DNA from: Leifsonia poae
Lineage (GTDB): Bacteria > Actinomycetota > Actinomycetes > Actinomycetales > Microbacteriaceae
Assembly: GCF_020009625.1 (NCBI RefSeq)
Contig: NZ_JAIHLP010000002.1
Coordinates: forward strand, 3,844,001-3,908,000
Direction: 5' to 3'
Length of the DNA stretch: 64,000 nucleotides
In this document: one piece after another, positions 1 to 8,406 of the stretch
Position numbering within the stretch: position 1 is the first letter of the stretch
Layout of the letters: each line of letters opens with the position of its first letter
Program-made: the position numbers and the translations under genes
The notes under the pieces: generated by a model
The model's database searches: none
What the model was told of the DNA's origin: nothing
Seen by the model: only the letters and a program-made list of their open reading frames with translations

Positions 1-1
1 C

Positions 2-253
2 AATGCCGACGAGGTGCGGTTGGGCGTCAGCGTGCGCGGAGCGCTCGCCCTGTTGCGCGCCTCGAAGACCCTCGCCGCCTCCGTCGGGAGATACTACGTG
101 ACCCCCGACGATGTGAAAGCGCTCGCCGAACCCGTGCTCGCCCACCGGCTCGTCCTCGATCCGGAGGCCGAGTTCGAGGGCGTCACCGCCTCCAGCGTCA
201 TCGCGCAGCTCCTCATCGAGACGCCGCCGCCCTCCGATCGGCCCGCCGTGTGA
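2..253 (+). CDS. MoxR-family AAA+ ATPase, C-terminal end (partial)
   Basis: The window opens inside this gene; the frame is open from base 2. The roughly 83 remaining residues are the C-terminal lid region of a MoxR-type AAA+ ATPase, recognisable from VRLGVSVRGALALLR followed by YVTPDDVKALAEPVLAHR. The Walker motifs lie outside the window. MoxR proteins are thought to act as chaperone-like ATPases and are habitually encoded just before DUF58 and transglutaminase-like genes, as here. The stop codon overlaps the GTG start of the next gene (GTGA), so the two are translationally coupled. Family assignment is secure from the context plus the C-terminal sequence; the cellular substrate is unknown. 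Confidence 0.85.
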   Translation, partial: NADEVRLGVSVRGALALLRASKTLAASVGRYYVTPDDVKALAEPVLAHRLVLDPEAEFEGVTASSVIAQLLIETPPPSDRPAV

Positions 254-1593
254 CGAACACCGTCAGTCGAACCCAAGTAGAGCTCACCAACGCGCGCGCC
301 CGGATCGTCGGCAGCAGAGACGGCAGGCTGGCGGATGCGATCGTCTGGCTGGTGCGCTCGACCCGCGTCGCCTGGACCGCGGTGGCGACGGGCTGGCGCT
401 GGCTGAGCGCAGTCGTCACCCCGTTGGGCTGGTCTATGGTCGCCGTGGCCGTTCTCGCCCTGCTGTTCGGGTACAGCTACGGCTGGACCGAGGCGGTCGT
501 GATCGGGTGGACCGCCGTGGCGATGCTCCTCGTCGCGACGGTCTATCTGGCGGGACGCAACGTCTACGATGTGACCCTTTCTCTGCCGGCGAACCGGGTG
601 GTCGTCGGTGACCGGGCTCCCGGCGAGGTGCAGGTTCGTAATCCAGGGCGCCGCCGGCTGGCCGGCGTGCGCGTCGAAGTGCCGGTGGGGGAGGGACTCG
701 CCGAGTTCGCTTCGCCGTCGCTGGCGCGCGACGAGACGCACAGCGATGTGTTCATCGTCCCGACCTCGCGGCGCGGGATCGTGCCGATCGGTCCTGTGCG
801 CACGGTCCGGGCCGACCCCGTGGGGCTGCTCCGTCGGGAGGTGGTGTGGGCCGAATCGCTCGACCTGTTCGTTCACCCGCGCACCATCGCCATCCCGAGC
901 ATGAGCACCGGGTTCGTGCGCGATCTCGAGGGGGCGCCCACCCGCGACCTCACGGCGAGCGATGTCGCCTTCCACGCTCTCCGCGAATACCTGCCGGGCG
1001 ACGAACGCCGCAACATCCACTGGAAGAGCACCGCCAAGACCGGCAGCTACATGGTGCGGCAGTATGAGGAGACGCGACGCAGCCACCTGCTCGTGGCGCT
1101 GAGCCTCTCCACCGACGACTATGCGACCGACGAAGAGTTCGAACTCGCCGTGAGCGCCACCGGCTCACTCGGTGCGCGCGCCATCCAGGATTCCCGCACG
1201 GTCTCGGTGGTCGCGAGTGCGATCACGCCCGATTTCGCCAAACATGCGGTGCACAGCGTGCGCCGGTTGAGCACGATCAACCGGGGCCGGTTGCTCGACG
1301 ACCTGGCCGGGGTGACCAGTGCGACGACGGCGTTGCGGGTGCCGGAGCTCGCCCAGATCGCCGCCGAGGATGCCGCCGGCACCTCCATCGCCTTCCTGAT
1401 CTGCGGGTCGGCCGTCTCCGCCGCGCAGCTGCGTGCATCGTCCACGCAGTTTCCGCTGGGTGTCGATGTGGTGGCCGTCGTGTGCGACGCGGGCGCCGTG
1501 CCGTCGCTGCGTCGGGTGACCGATCTGAGCGTGCTCACCATCGGGTATCTCGAAGACCTGCAGAAGAGTCTCGCCAAGAGGATGGCGGCCTGA
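250..1593 (+). CDS. DUF58 domain membrane protein
   Basis: A 447-residue protein. Two hydrophobic segments at about residues 57-100 are followed by a large soluble region that carries the DUF58 signature (YLPGDERRNIHWKSTA near residues 246-262). DUF58 proteins have a von Willebrand A-like fold and are the usual partners of MoxR ATPases; no biochemical activity is established. The GTG start overlaps the stop of the MoxR gene by four bases and the next gene follows after one base, so this is the middle of an operon. Residues 1-50 are basic and probably cytoplasmic. Confidence 0.9.
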   Translation: MTNTVSRTQVELTNARARIVGSRDGRLADAIVWLVRSTRVAWTAVATGWRWLSAVVTPLGWSMVAVAVLALLFGYSYGWTEAVVIGWTAVAMLLVATVYLAGRNVYDVTLSLPANRVVVGDRAPGEVQVRNPGRRRLAGVRVEVPVGEGLAEFASPSLARDETHSDVFIVPTSRRGIVPIGPVRTVRADPVGLLRREVVWAESLDLFVHPRTIAIPSMSTGFVRDLEGAPTRDLTASDVAFHALREYLPGDERRNIHWKSTAKTGSYMVRQYEETRRSHLLVALSLSTDDYATDEEFELAVSATGSLGARAIQDSRTVSVVASAITPDFAKHAVHSVRRLSTINRGRLLDDLAGVTSATTALRVPELAQIAAEDAAGTSIAFLICGSAVSAAQLRASSTQFPLGVDVVAVVCDAGAVPSLRRVTDLSVLTIGYLEDLQKSLAKRMAA

Positions 1594-1594
1594 G

Positions 1595-3913
1595 ATGAAC
1601 CGCGACCGCGCGGGCTTCGTGCTCGTCAACACGCTCTTCGCCCTGGCCGGCACCGGGCTCGCCGCCCTGTCATTCTGGGCGGTGTACCAATCGACGACCT
1701 TCCTGCTGATGCTGGCCATCACCCTCGCCGTCGGCACCGTCGTCGCCGTGCTCGGCGCCGTCTTCCGGTGGCCGAGCATCGTGGTGACCGGCCTCGTCGT
1801 CGCGGTGTTCCTCGGCCTCGGAGTGCAGCTCGCCGTTCCGGGGGAGGCGACGGCCGGCGGTCTGCTCCCCACCGGACAGGGCTTCGTCGATCTCGTGCAG
1901 GCCACCTGGCTCAGCTGGAAGCAGTTGGTGACGATCTCGCTCCCGGTGGGGTCGTACCAGGCCCTGCTCGTTCCGGCGTACCTGCTCACGCTGCTGACCA
2001 TCGTGGTCTCCCTCTCCGTGTCCCTGCGCGCGAAGCGCGGAGAACTCGCCACAGTGCCGCCCGTGTTGCTGTTCCTCGCCGGCATCCTCCTCGGCTCCGG
2101 TGTGACGGCGGTGCCGCTGTGGCTTGCCCTGAGCACACTCGCCGTTCTGCTCTCCTGGACCATCTGGTTCCGCTGGCAGCGTCGTTCGGCCGCGCTCCGC
2201 GGTCTCGCTGAACAGAGTGGACTGACCGTGGAGACGCCGCGGGAGCGACGGTTCGTCGGTGTGCGGACCATCGCAGGTGCGGCGGTGATCCTCGTGGTGG
2301 CCGGCGTCGCAGGGACGGCGGCGAGCCTGCTGCTTCCGGCGAACTCGGAGCGTCAAGTGGTGCGCACGGCGGTGGAGCAGCCGTTCGACCCGCGTGCGTA
2401 CGCCAGTCCCCTGAGCGGGTTCCGCAAGTATCTCGAGCCGGCGAAAGCCGATGAGCCGATGCTCACTGTCAGAGGGATGCCGGGCGACGACCGCATCCGC
2501 ATCGCCACCCTCGACACCTACGACGGCGTCACATACTCCGTGGGGACGTCCCAGGTCGCCAGCGCCTCGGGAACCTTTGTGCGGATGCCGTACCGCCTCG
2601 ACCAGGCCGGGGTCGATGGGCAGCGTGAACGCATCTCGGTGACCGTGCGGGGCTTCACCGGACCCTGGGTTCCCGGGAGCGGGCAGCTGCAACAGGTCGT
2701 CTTCGGGGGCGGCGACGCCGCGGTACTCGACGGTTCGTTCTACTACAACGACGTCACGGGAACGGGCGCGGTCACCCGCGGTCTGAGAAGGGGGGACAGC
2801 TACACCCTCGACACCGTCGTGAAGCCGAAACTGACCGCCACCCAGCTCGAGAAGGTGAAGCCCGGGAGCGCGGTGGTGCCCAAGCCTGCCGTGATCCCCG
2901 ACGAACTCCAGCAGACGCTGCAGAAGTACATTGCCGGCATCGCCGGTGACGGCGCCAAGTTGGCGGCGGCGCTGCGCGGACTGGCGGAATACGGCTACAT
3001 CAGCCACGGCATCGGTGCCGACGAACCCGCCAGCCGGTCCGGGCACGGGGCCGACCGCATCACCGAGCTGCTCACCGACATCCCGATGCTCGGCGACCAG
3101 GAGCAGTACGCGGTGACGGCGGCCCTGATGGCCCGGCAGCTGGGGTTCCCGGCACGCGTCGTCGTCGGGTTCGTCGCGCCGGACGGTGCGCGCCCCGATC
3201 AGTCGATCACCCTCACCGGATCGGACATCTCGGCCTGGATCGAGGTACAGACCAGCGAAGAGGGCTGGGTCACCGTGGATCCGACTCCGCCGGTGCGACC
3301 GGTGCCGCCCAAACAGCCCGACCAGCCGACGCAGATCTCCCGGCCCCAGACCAATGTGCAGCCTCCGGTCGACGAGAACCCGCAGCAGCGGGAGGATCCT
3401 CCTCAGGCTCAGGTCGACAAATCCGATCAGCCGCAGCAGAACCCGTTGCTCGATGCGATTCTCGGCATTCTGGTCGTCGCAGGCTGGGTGCTGCTGGTGC
3501 TTGCCGTGCTCGCGGCCCCGTTCCTCGCCGTGATCGGTGCCAAATGGCGGAGGCGGACGCTGCGACGGTCGGCGTCGACCTCGGTCGAACGTATCGCCGG
3601 TGGTTGGCGCGAGTTCGCCGACGCCGCCGTCGATCACGGCTACGAGCCCCCGCCGTCGGCCACGCGCAAAGAGCTCGCGGCGACGATCGGCGGTGTGCGC
3701 GCCTCGGCACTGGCCGCGGTGGCGGATCGCGCCGTCTTCAGCCCGAGCGCGCCGACCGTCGAGGAGGCGGACTCGGTGTGGCGTGCGGTCGATGAGCTGC
3801 GCGAAGCGCTCGGGCAGCGCGAGACGCGCTGGAAGCGACTGCTTGCGGCGGTCTCCCTGCGTTCGCTCGGCTACCGTGGATGGACAAGCAACAGAAAGCG
3901 GGGCAGGCGATGA
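1595..3913 (+). CDS. Transglutaminase-fold membrane protein (TgpA-like), catalytic residues lost
   Basis: A 772-residue protein with the TgpA layout. Several N-terminal membrane segments (about residues 5-215 and one near 225-245) are followed by an extracytoplasmic transglutaminase-like domain (about 430-570), a Pro/Gln-rich linker, a further membrane helix near residues 625-650 and a cytoplasmic tail. The core motif MARQLGFPARVVVGF is well conserved. The nucleophile position that normally reads G-x-C-x-Q-F/Y-A reads GDQEQYA (Gln502 for Cys), and the usual H-A-W reads SAW (Ser546 for His); only Asp562 of the triad remains. I therefore infer a non-catalytic, perhaps peptide-binding role. It belongs to the MoxR-DUF58 operon. 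Confidence 0.85.
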   Translation: MNRDRAGFVLVNTLFALAGTGLAALSFWAVYQSTTFLLMLAITLAVGTVVAVLGAVFRWPSIVVTGLVVAVFLGLGVQLAVPGEATAGGLLPTGQGFVDLVQATWLSWKQLVTISLPVGSYQALLVPAYLLTLLTIVVSLSVSLRAKRGELATVPPVLLFLAGILLGSGVTAVPLWLALSTLAVLLSWTIWFRWQRRSAALRGLAEQSGLTVETPRERRFVGVRTIAGAAVILVVAGVAGTAASLLLPANSERQVVRTAVEQPFDPRAYASPLSGFRKYLEPAKADEPMLTVRGMPGDDRIRIATLDTYDGVTYSVGTSQVASASGTFVRMPYRLDQAGVDGQRERISVTVRGFTGPWVPGSGQLQQVVFGGGDAAVLDGSFYYNDVTGTGAVTRGLRRGDSYTLDTVVKPKLTATQLEKVKPGSAVVPKPAVIPDELQQTLQKYIAGIAGDGAKLAAALRGLAEYGYISHGIGADEPASRSGHGADRITELLTDIPMLGDQEQYAVTAALMARQLGFPARVVVGFVAPDGARPDQSITLTGSDISAWIEVQTSEEGWVTVDPTPPVRPVPPKQPDQPTQISRPQTNVQPPVDENPQQREDPPQAQVDKSDQPQQNPLLDAILGILVVAGWVLLVLAVLAAPFLAVIGAKWRRRTLRRSASTSVERIAGGWREFADAAVDHGYEPPPSATRKELAATIGGVRASALAAVADRAVFSPSAPTVEEADSVWRAVDELREALGQRETRWKRLLAAVSLRSLGYRGWTSNRKRGRR

Positions 3914-4479
3914 ACTGTCGGGTGTGTGGAAACGAGCTCACCGAGGGGACTCTCTTCTGCGGGTCGTGCGGCAGTTCGGTGACGGCGACCAGGGTCCGTC
4001 CTCCCGCGGTCGCCGACCCGCGCCCTTCCGACACGACGATCGTGGAGCGCTTGCCCAAACCCGCCGTCGCCGGTCGTTTCCCCGGCGACGAGCTGCCCGC
4101 GACCGGGGCCCTTCACGTCGAGCCGATCGAGTCGGCGCCGCCGGCCGCTCCGGTCGCGACGTACACTCTGAGCTTCTCGACGGGTGAGAGCATCCTCGTT
4201 GCGGGCACCGGGCTCGTCGGCCGCCGCCCGATCACGCAGCCGGGCGAGGAGGTCGATCAGCTCGTCGCCATCGTCGACCCGTCACGTTCGGTGTCGAAGA
4301 CCCACCTCGAGTTCGGGCTGGAGGCAGGCGAACTGTGGATCTGCGACCGGTACTCCGGAAACGGGACGGTCGCGCATCCCCTCGGCGGTGTCGCGCGGCA
4401 GTGCGAGGCCGGTCGCCGGTACCGGGTCACAACGGGCACGCGCGTCGAGATCGGTGACCAGTGGTTCGACGTGAGCTGA
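3910..4479 (+). CDS. Zinc-ribbon and FHA domain protein
   Basis: I choose the ATG at 3910 (189 residues), which overlaps the preceding stop as ATGA and starts MNCRVCGNELTEG. An in-frame ATG at 3880 would overlap the previous gene by 34 bases. The N terminus holds a zinc ribbon with two Cys pairs (CRVC and CGSC). After a Pro/Ala-rich linker comes a forkhead-associated domain with SVSKTHLEF near residue 126 and an SGNGT loop, which binds phosphothreonine in this family. The likely role is as an adaptor that links Ser/Thr kinase signalling to the MoxR/DUF58/transglutaminase-like module. It is the last gene of the operon. Confidence 0.85.
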   Translation: MNCRVCGNELTEGTLFCGSCGSSVTATRVRPPAVADPRPSDTTIVERLPKPAVAGRFPGDELPATGALHVEPIESAPPAAPVATYTLSFSTGESILVAGTGLVGRRPITQPGEEVDQLVAIVDPSRSVSKTHLEFGLEAGELWICDRYSGNGTVAHPLGGVARQCEAGRRYRVTTGTRVEIGDQWFDVS

Positions 4480-4508
4480 CTCCGGCCGCTTCCGCCCGGT
4501 GCTGAGCT

Positions 4509-5624
4509 CTACGACAGGGCGTCCGCCACAGTGCCGGCGCTGAGGCCGTGGGCCTCGGCGACGGCGGCGTTCGTGACCGATCCAGCGTGCGTGTTGAGGC
4601 CGAGCGCGAGGGATGCGTCGGCCTCCAGGGCGTCGCGCCAGCCGCGGTTGGCGATCGCCCGGGCATAGGGAAGCGTCGCGTTCGTCAGCGCATAGGTGGA
4701 GGTGTGCGGCACGGCGCCGGGCATATTGGCCACGCAGTAGAACAGGGACTGGTGCACCGTGAAGGTGGGGGCGGTGTGCGTGGTCGGGTGCGAGTCGGCG
4801 AAGCAGCCGCCCTGGTCGACCGCGATGTCCACGAGCACGCTCCCCGGTTTCATCCGGGACACCAGCTCGTTGCTGACCAGCTTGGGCGCCTTGGCGCCGG
4901 GGACCAGCACCGAGCCGATCACCAGGTCGGAGGCGACCACGGCCTTGTCGATCTCGAAGCTGTTCGAGGCGATCGTCTTGATGCGGCCGGCGTAGAGGGC
5001 GTCGAGTTCGCGCAGCCGGGCGATGTTCGTGTCGAGAACGGTTACCTCGGCGCCCAGACCGACGGCGACACCGATCGCGTTCGTTCCTGCGACGCCTCCG
5101 CCGAGCACGGTGACGACGGCCGGATGCGTGCCCGGGACGCCGGGGACGAGGAGTCCGGGGCCGCCGTTCGGCTTCAGCATGGTGTTCGCACCGACGATCG
5201 GCGCGAGCCGACCGGCCACCTCGCTCATCGGAGCCAGAAGCGGCAGCGCCCGGTTGGGCAGCTGCACGGTCTCATAGGCGATCGCGGTGACCCGGGAGTC
5301 GATGAGCGCATGTGTGAGCTCGGGCTCGGCGGCGAGATGCAGATATGTGAAGAGCACGAGCCCCGGGCGGAAGTGGCCGTACTCGCTCGCGATCGGTTCT
5401 TTGACCTTGAGCACGAGATCCGCGATCTGCCAGGTGCTCGCGGCGTCGGGGAGGATCGTCGCCCCTGCCGATGCGTAGAGCTCGTCTGGGATGGAGGAGC
5501 CGGTTCCGGCCTCCGTCTCGACGAAGACCTCGTGGCCGTTCGCGATGAGGTCGTGAACCCCGGCCGGAGTGATGGCCACCCGGAACTCGTTGTCCTTGAT
5601 CTCGCGGGGGATCGCGACCTTCAT
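4509..5624 (-). CDS. ald: Alanine dehydrogenase
   Basis: A 371-residue, full-length NAD-dependent L-alanine dehydrogenase that interconverts alanine with pyruvate and ammonium. The start MKVAIPREIKDNEFRVAITP includes the pyruvate-binding Arg15. The catalytic Lys (LKVKEP, Lys75) and His (YLHLA, His96) are present, as is the Rossmann glycine motif VLGGGVAGTNA and the conserved VDIAVDQGG. An AGGAGC ribosome site precedes the ATG by a few bases. It is divergent from the polyamine transporter, and the 368-base gap between them carries phased repeats that may be operator sites. In mycobacteria ald is controlled by the Lrp/AsnC-family protein AldR; no such gene lies in this window. Confidence 0.97.
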   Translation of the reverse strand: MKVAIPREIKDNEFRVAITPAGVHDLIANGHEVFVETEAGTGSSIPDELYASAGATILPDAASTWQIADLVLKVKEPIASEYGHFRPGLVLFTYLHLAAEPELTHALIDSRVTAIAYETVQLPNRALPLLAPMSEVAGRLAPIVGANTMLKPNGGPGLLVPGVPGTHPAVVTVLGGGVAGTNAIGVAVGLGAEVTVLDTNIARLRELDALYAGRIKTIASNSFEIDKAVVASDLVIGSVLVPGAKAPKLVSNELVSRMKPGSVLVDIAVDQGGCFADSHPTTHTAPTFTVHQSLFYCVANMPGAVPHTSTYALTNATLPYARAIANRGWRDALEADASLALGLNTHAGSVTNAAVAEAHGLSAGTVADALS

Positions 5625-5683
5625 GGGGCTCCTAACACGTCGACGATGATCGGTTCAGCATTGACCTTAGTCGGAACGACGGA

Positions 5684-5848
5684 TGATTTCGACTGGAAAT
5701 CTTGCTTTTTGGTGCTGATTTCGTAAATTTTGTGGATCTTTATGGGTGATTTCGCCATCCCGCGATCGTCGTCGATGTGCCGACCGCGTTCGGAGGCGTG
5801 ACGGCTGCGTTTTCCCCCGCGGATCGCACCCTGAGGTGCTGATTTCGT
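5684..5848. promoter_or_regulatory. Phased TGATTTCG repeats between ald and the polyamine transporter
   Basis: The 368-base gap 5625-5992 holds no gene and is more AT-rich than its surroundings. The octamer TGATTTCG occurs four times on the + strand, at 5684, 5716, 5747 and 5840. The spacings are 32, 31 and 93 (3 x 31) bases, so all four copies lie on the same face of the helix. Two copies extend to an exact 14-base direct repeat (GGTGCTGATTTCGT at 5711 and 5835). This spacing is typical of Lrp/AsnC octamers that wrap DNA. The sites seen are direct; the regulator is an inference. A possible -10 for ald (TAAGGT on the minus strand, 5664-5669) lies beside the first copy. Confidence 0.6.
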
Positions 5849-5992
5849 GACGATCATGTTTCAAGATCGTCGTTTTGCCCCTCTTTTGCTGCGCGATGCC
5901 ACGTCCTGTGCCAGTATCGACCCACCGCAACGGCGCGGAGACGTCAGAGCGAGTGTGAGAGTGACCGTGTTCGACCCTGAAGGAGCACCACA

Positions 5993-7207
5993 GTGAATTC
6001 GAGGCAGCTTCCGCAAGACCCGATGATCCAGAAGCTGATCCAATCGGCTCGGCAGTCGCAGATGACGAGGCGGGGTGTTCTCGCCGGTGTCGGCGCCAGC
6101 GCAGCCGCCCTTGCTCTTGCGGCCTGTTCGACCGGGGGCGCATCCAGCAAGCCGACCGCGGCGAAAGATCAATCGTCGACGGACAAGACGATGACCTGGG
6201 CGAATTGGCAGGCCTATCTCGATCAAGATCAGGCGGGCAACTACCCGACGCTCCAGGCGTTCGAGAAGAAGTCGGGCATCACGGTCAAATACGATGTCGC
6301 GGTCGACGACAACAACACCTACTACGCCAAGGTCAAAGACCAGCTCGCGCTCGGCAAAGACATCGGCGCCGACACCGTCTGCCTCACCGACTGGATGGTC
6401 GCCCGGCTGATCCGGTTCGGCTACGTTCAGAGCTTCGATGCGGCGAGCATCCCGAACAAGAAGAACCTCACCCCGGCCCTGCAGGACGCCGACTTCGACC
6501 CCGGACGCAAGAAGTCCCTGCCCTGGCAGAGCGGGTTCGCCGGCATCTGCTGGAACAAGTCGAAAGTGCCCGGCGGACTCAAGTCGATCGACGATCTGTG
6601 GAAGTCGGAGCTCAAGGGCAAGGTCGGCGTGCTCAGCGAGATGCGCGACACGATGGGTCTGCTGCTCCTGCAGCAAGGGGTCGACATCTCGAAGAAATTC
6701 AGTGACGACGACTACAACAAGGCGATCGACAAGCTCACCAAAGAGGTCAACGACGGCCAGATCCGCAACATCAAGGGCAACTCGTACCTCAACGACCTGA
6801 AGAGCGGCGACACGCTCGCTGCCATCTGCTGGTCGGGCGACATCACCCAGTTGAACGCCGAAGCGGGGGACAACTGGGAGTTCGCCCTCCCCGACTCCGG
6901 TGGAACGCTCTGGAGCGACAACTTCGTCATCCCGATCGGCTCGCCGCGCAAGGCGAACGCCGAAGAGCTCATCAACTACTACTACGAGCCTGAGGTGGCG
7001 GCCGAGGTCGCCGCATGGGTGAACTACATCACCCCGGTCGTCGGCGCCAAAGAGGCGGCGGTGAAGATCGACCCCGATCTCGCAGACAACCAGCTCATCT
7101 TCCCCGACGACACGACGCTCGCCAATGCGCACATCTTCCGCTCGCTCACGCCGGCGGAGGAGCAGAAGTACCAGGCGGCCTTCCAGAAGGTGATATTGGG
7201 GGCCTGA
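5993..7207 (+). CDS. potD: Spermidine/putrescine-type ABC transporter, substrate-binding lipoprotein
   Basis: A 404-residue extracytoplasmic binding protein of the PotD/PotF class. The N terminus contains twin arginines (MTRRGVL, Arg26-Arg27), a hydrophobic stretch and a lipobox ending at Cys45 (LAAC), which suggests Tat-dependent export of a lipoprotein. The GTG start is preceded by AAGGAG at good spacing. Conserved PotD-type stretches include SLPWQSGFAGICWNKSKV and LWSDNFVIPIGSPRKANAEE. It is the first gene of a four-gene operon; the next start overlaps its stop (TGATG). The substrate is probably a polyamine, but related opine or amino-acid-derived cations cannot be excluded from sequence alone. 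Confidence 0.9.
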   Translation: MNSRQLPQDPMIQKLIQSARQSQMTRRGVLAGVGASAAALALAACSTGGASSKPTAAKDQSSTDKTMTWANWQAYLDQDQAGNYPTLQAFEKKSGITVKYDVAVDDNNTYYAKVKDQLALGKDIGADTVCLTDWMVARLIRFGYVQSFDAASIPNKKNLTPALQDADFDPGRKKSLPWQSGFAGICWNKSKVPGGLKSIDDLWKSELKGKVGVLSEMRDTMGLLLLQQGVDISKKFSDDDYNKAIDKLTKEVNDGQIRNIKGNSYLNDLKSGDTLAAICWSGDITQLNAEAGDNWEFALPDSGGTLWSDNFVIPIGSPRKANAEELINYYYEPEVAAEVAAWVNYITPVVGAKEAAVKIDPDLADNQLIFPDDTTLANAHIFRSLTPAEEQKYQAAFQKVILGA

Positions 7208-8406
7208 TGCCGAAGGGAGTATTCGCCGAGTCCGGCGCCGACCTGCAGCTGGTCGGGATCAAGAAGCGCTTCCCGGGGTTCACTGCCATCGAGCATCTGG
7301 ACCTCACCATCCCCGCCGGCTCGTTCTTCGCGCTGCTCGGCCCGAGCGGCTGTGGCAAGACGACGACGCTGCGCCTCGTAGCCGGGCTGGAGGAGCCGAC
7401 CGAGGGTCAGATCCTCATCGGCGGCACCGATGTCACCAAGACGAAGCCGTTTCAGCGGCCGGTCAACACGGTGTTCCAGAGCTATGCGCTCTTCCCCCAC
7501 ATGACGATCCTGGAGAATGTCGCGTTCGGCCTGCGCCGTCGCAAGATCGGGGATGCGGTCGCCCGTGCGCACGAGGCGCTGCGACTGGTGGAGCTCGACC
7601 ATCTCGCCGCCCGTCGCCCGGCATCCCTCTCGGGCGGCCAGCAGCAGCGGGTCGCCTTGGCGCGCGCGGTCGTCAACCGTCCAGCCCTGCTGCTGCTCGA
7701 CGAGCCGCTCGGCGCCCTCGACCTGAAACTGCGGAGGCAGATGCAGCTTGAGCTGAAGGCCATCCAGAACGAGGTCGGCCTCACCTTCGTGCACGTCACG
7801 CACGATCAGGAGGAGGCCATGACGATGGCCGACACGGTCGCCGTGATGAACAAAGGCGCCATCGAGCAGATGGGGGCGCCCGAGGTGCTCTACGAACTGC
7901 CGGCCACCGTCTTCGTCGCCAACTTCCTGGGACAGTCGAACCTGTTCGTCGGCCCGGTTCAGGACTCCGGCGGTGATGTCGTCGGCGTCGAGGTGGGTGG
8001 TCACCGGCTCAACGTCCCGCGCTCCCGCGCTCAGCGCGCCAGCGGACGTGTCACCGTGGGTGTCCGACCCGAGAAGCTCAGCCTGCACGAGACACCGGAG
8101 ACGATCGCGGCCGGGCGCAACCAGCTCGGGCCGGGCCGCGTCACAGATGTGTCGTTCAGCGGGGTGAGCACGCAGTACATCGTCGAGATCCCCGGCCTCG
8201 GATCGGTGATCGTGTTCGCGCAGAACATGAGCTCCGGGCCGGCGGCGTCGCGGGGCTCCGACGTCTGGGTCTCCTGGGATGCGGACCACACTTTCGTCCT
8301 CGCCGACGAGCCGCCGATCGACGGCAAGTTCGTCGATGACACCGACACGCAGATGATCGCCGCACAGGCGAAGGACCGCCTGCTGTCGGAGCTCGAGGAG
8401 GCGTAA
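7207..8406 (+). CDS. potA: Spermidine/putrescine-type ABC transporter, ATPase
   Basis: A 399-residue ABC ATPase starting at the ATG that overlaps the potD stop. It has Walker A GPSGCGKT (residues 45-52), a Q-loop at NTVFQSY (Gln91), signature LSGGQQQR (141-148), Walker B LLLLDEP followed by the D-loop, and the switch His199 (HVTHDQEEAM). A C-terminal TOBE-type regulatory domain with VGVRPEKLSL follows, as is usual for the PotA/CysA/MalK group. Length matches PotA. It energises import through the two permeases encoded immediately downstream. Confidence 0.95.
   Translation: MPKGVFAESGADLQLVGIKKRFPGFTAIEHLDLTIPAGSFFALLGPSGCGKTTTLRLVAGLEEPTEGQILIGGTDVTKTKPFQRPVNTVFQSYALFPHMTILENVAFGLRRRKIGDAVARAHEALRLVELDHLAARRPASLSGGQQQRVALARAVVNRPALLLLDEPLGALDLKLRRQMQLELKAIQNEVGLTFVHVTHDQEEAMTMADTVAVMNKGAIEQMGAPEVLYELPATVFVANFLGQSNLFVGPVQDSGGDVVGVEVGGHRLNVPRSRAQRASGRVTVGVRPEKLSLHETPETIAAGRNQLGPGRVTDVSFSGVSTQYIVEIPGLGSVIVFAQNMSSGPAASRGSDVWVSWDADHTFVLADEPPIDGKFVDDTDTQMIAAQAKDRLLSELEEA

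Noticed and set aside
1670..3637. 655-codon minus-strand open frame opposite the transglutaminase-like gene
   Set aside because: Antisense shadow with His/Arg/Asp-rich sequence; the + strand protein has clear membrane helices and domain motifs.
5661..5689. TTGACC-N17-TGATTT as a + strand promoter
   Set aside because: The -10 is poor and coincides with the first phased repeat; it would make a leader of about 300 bases for potD, so I cannot support it.
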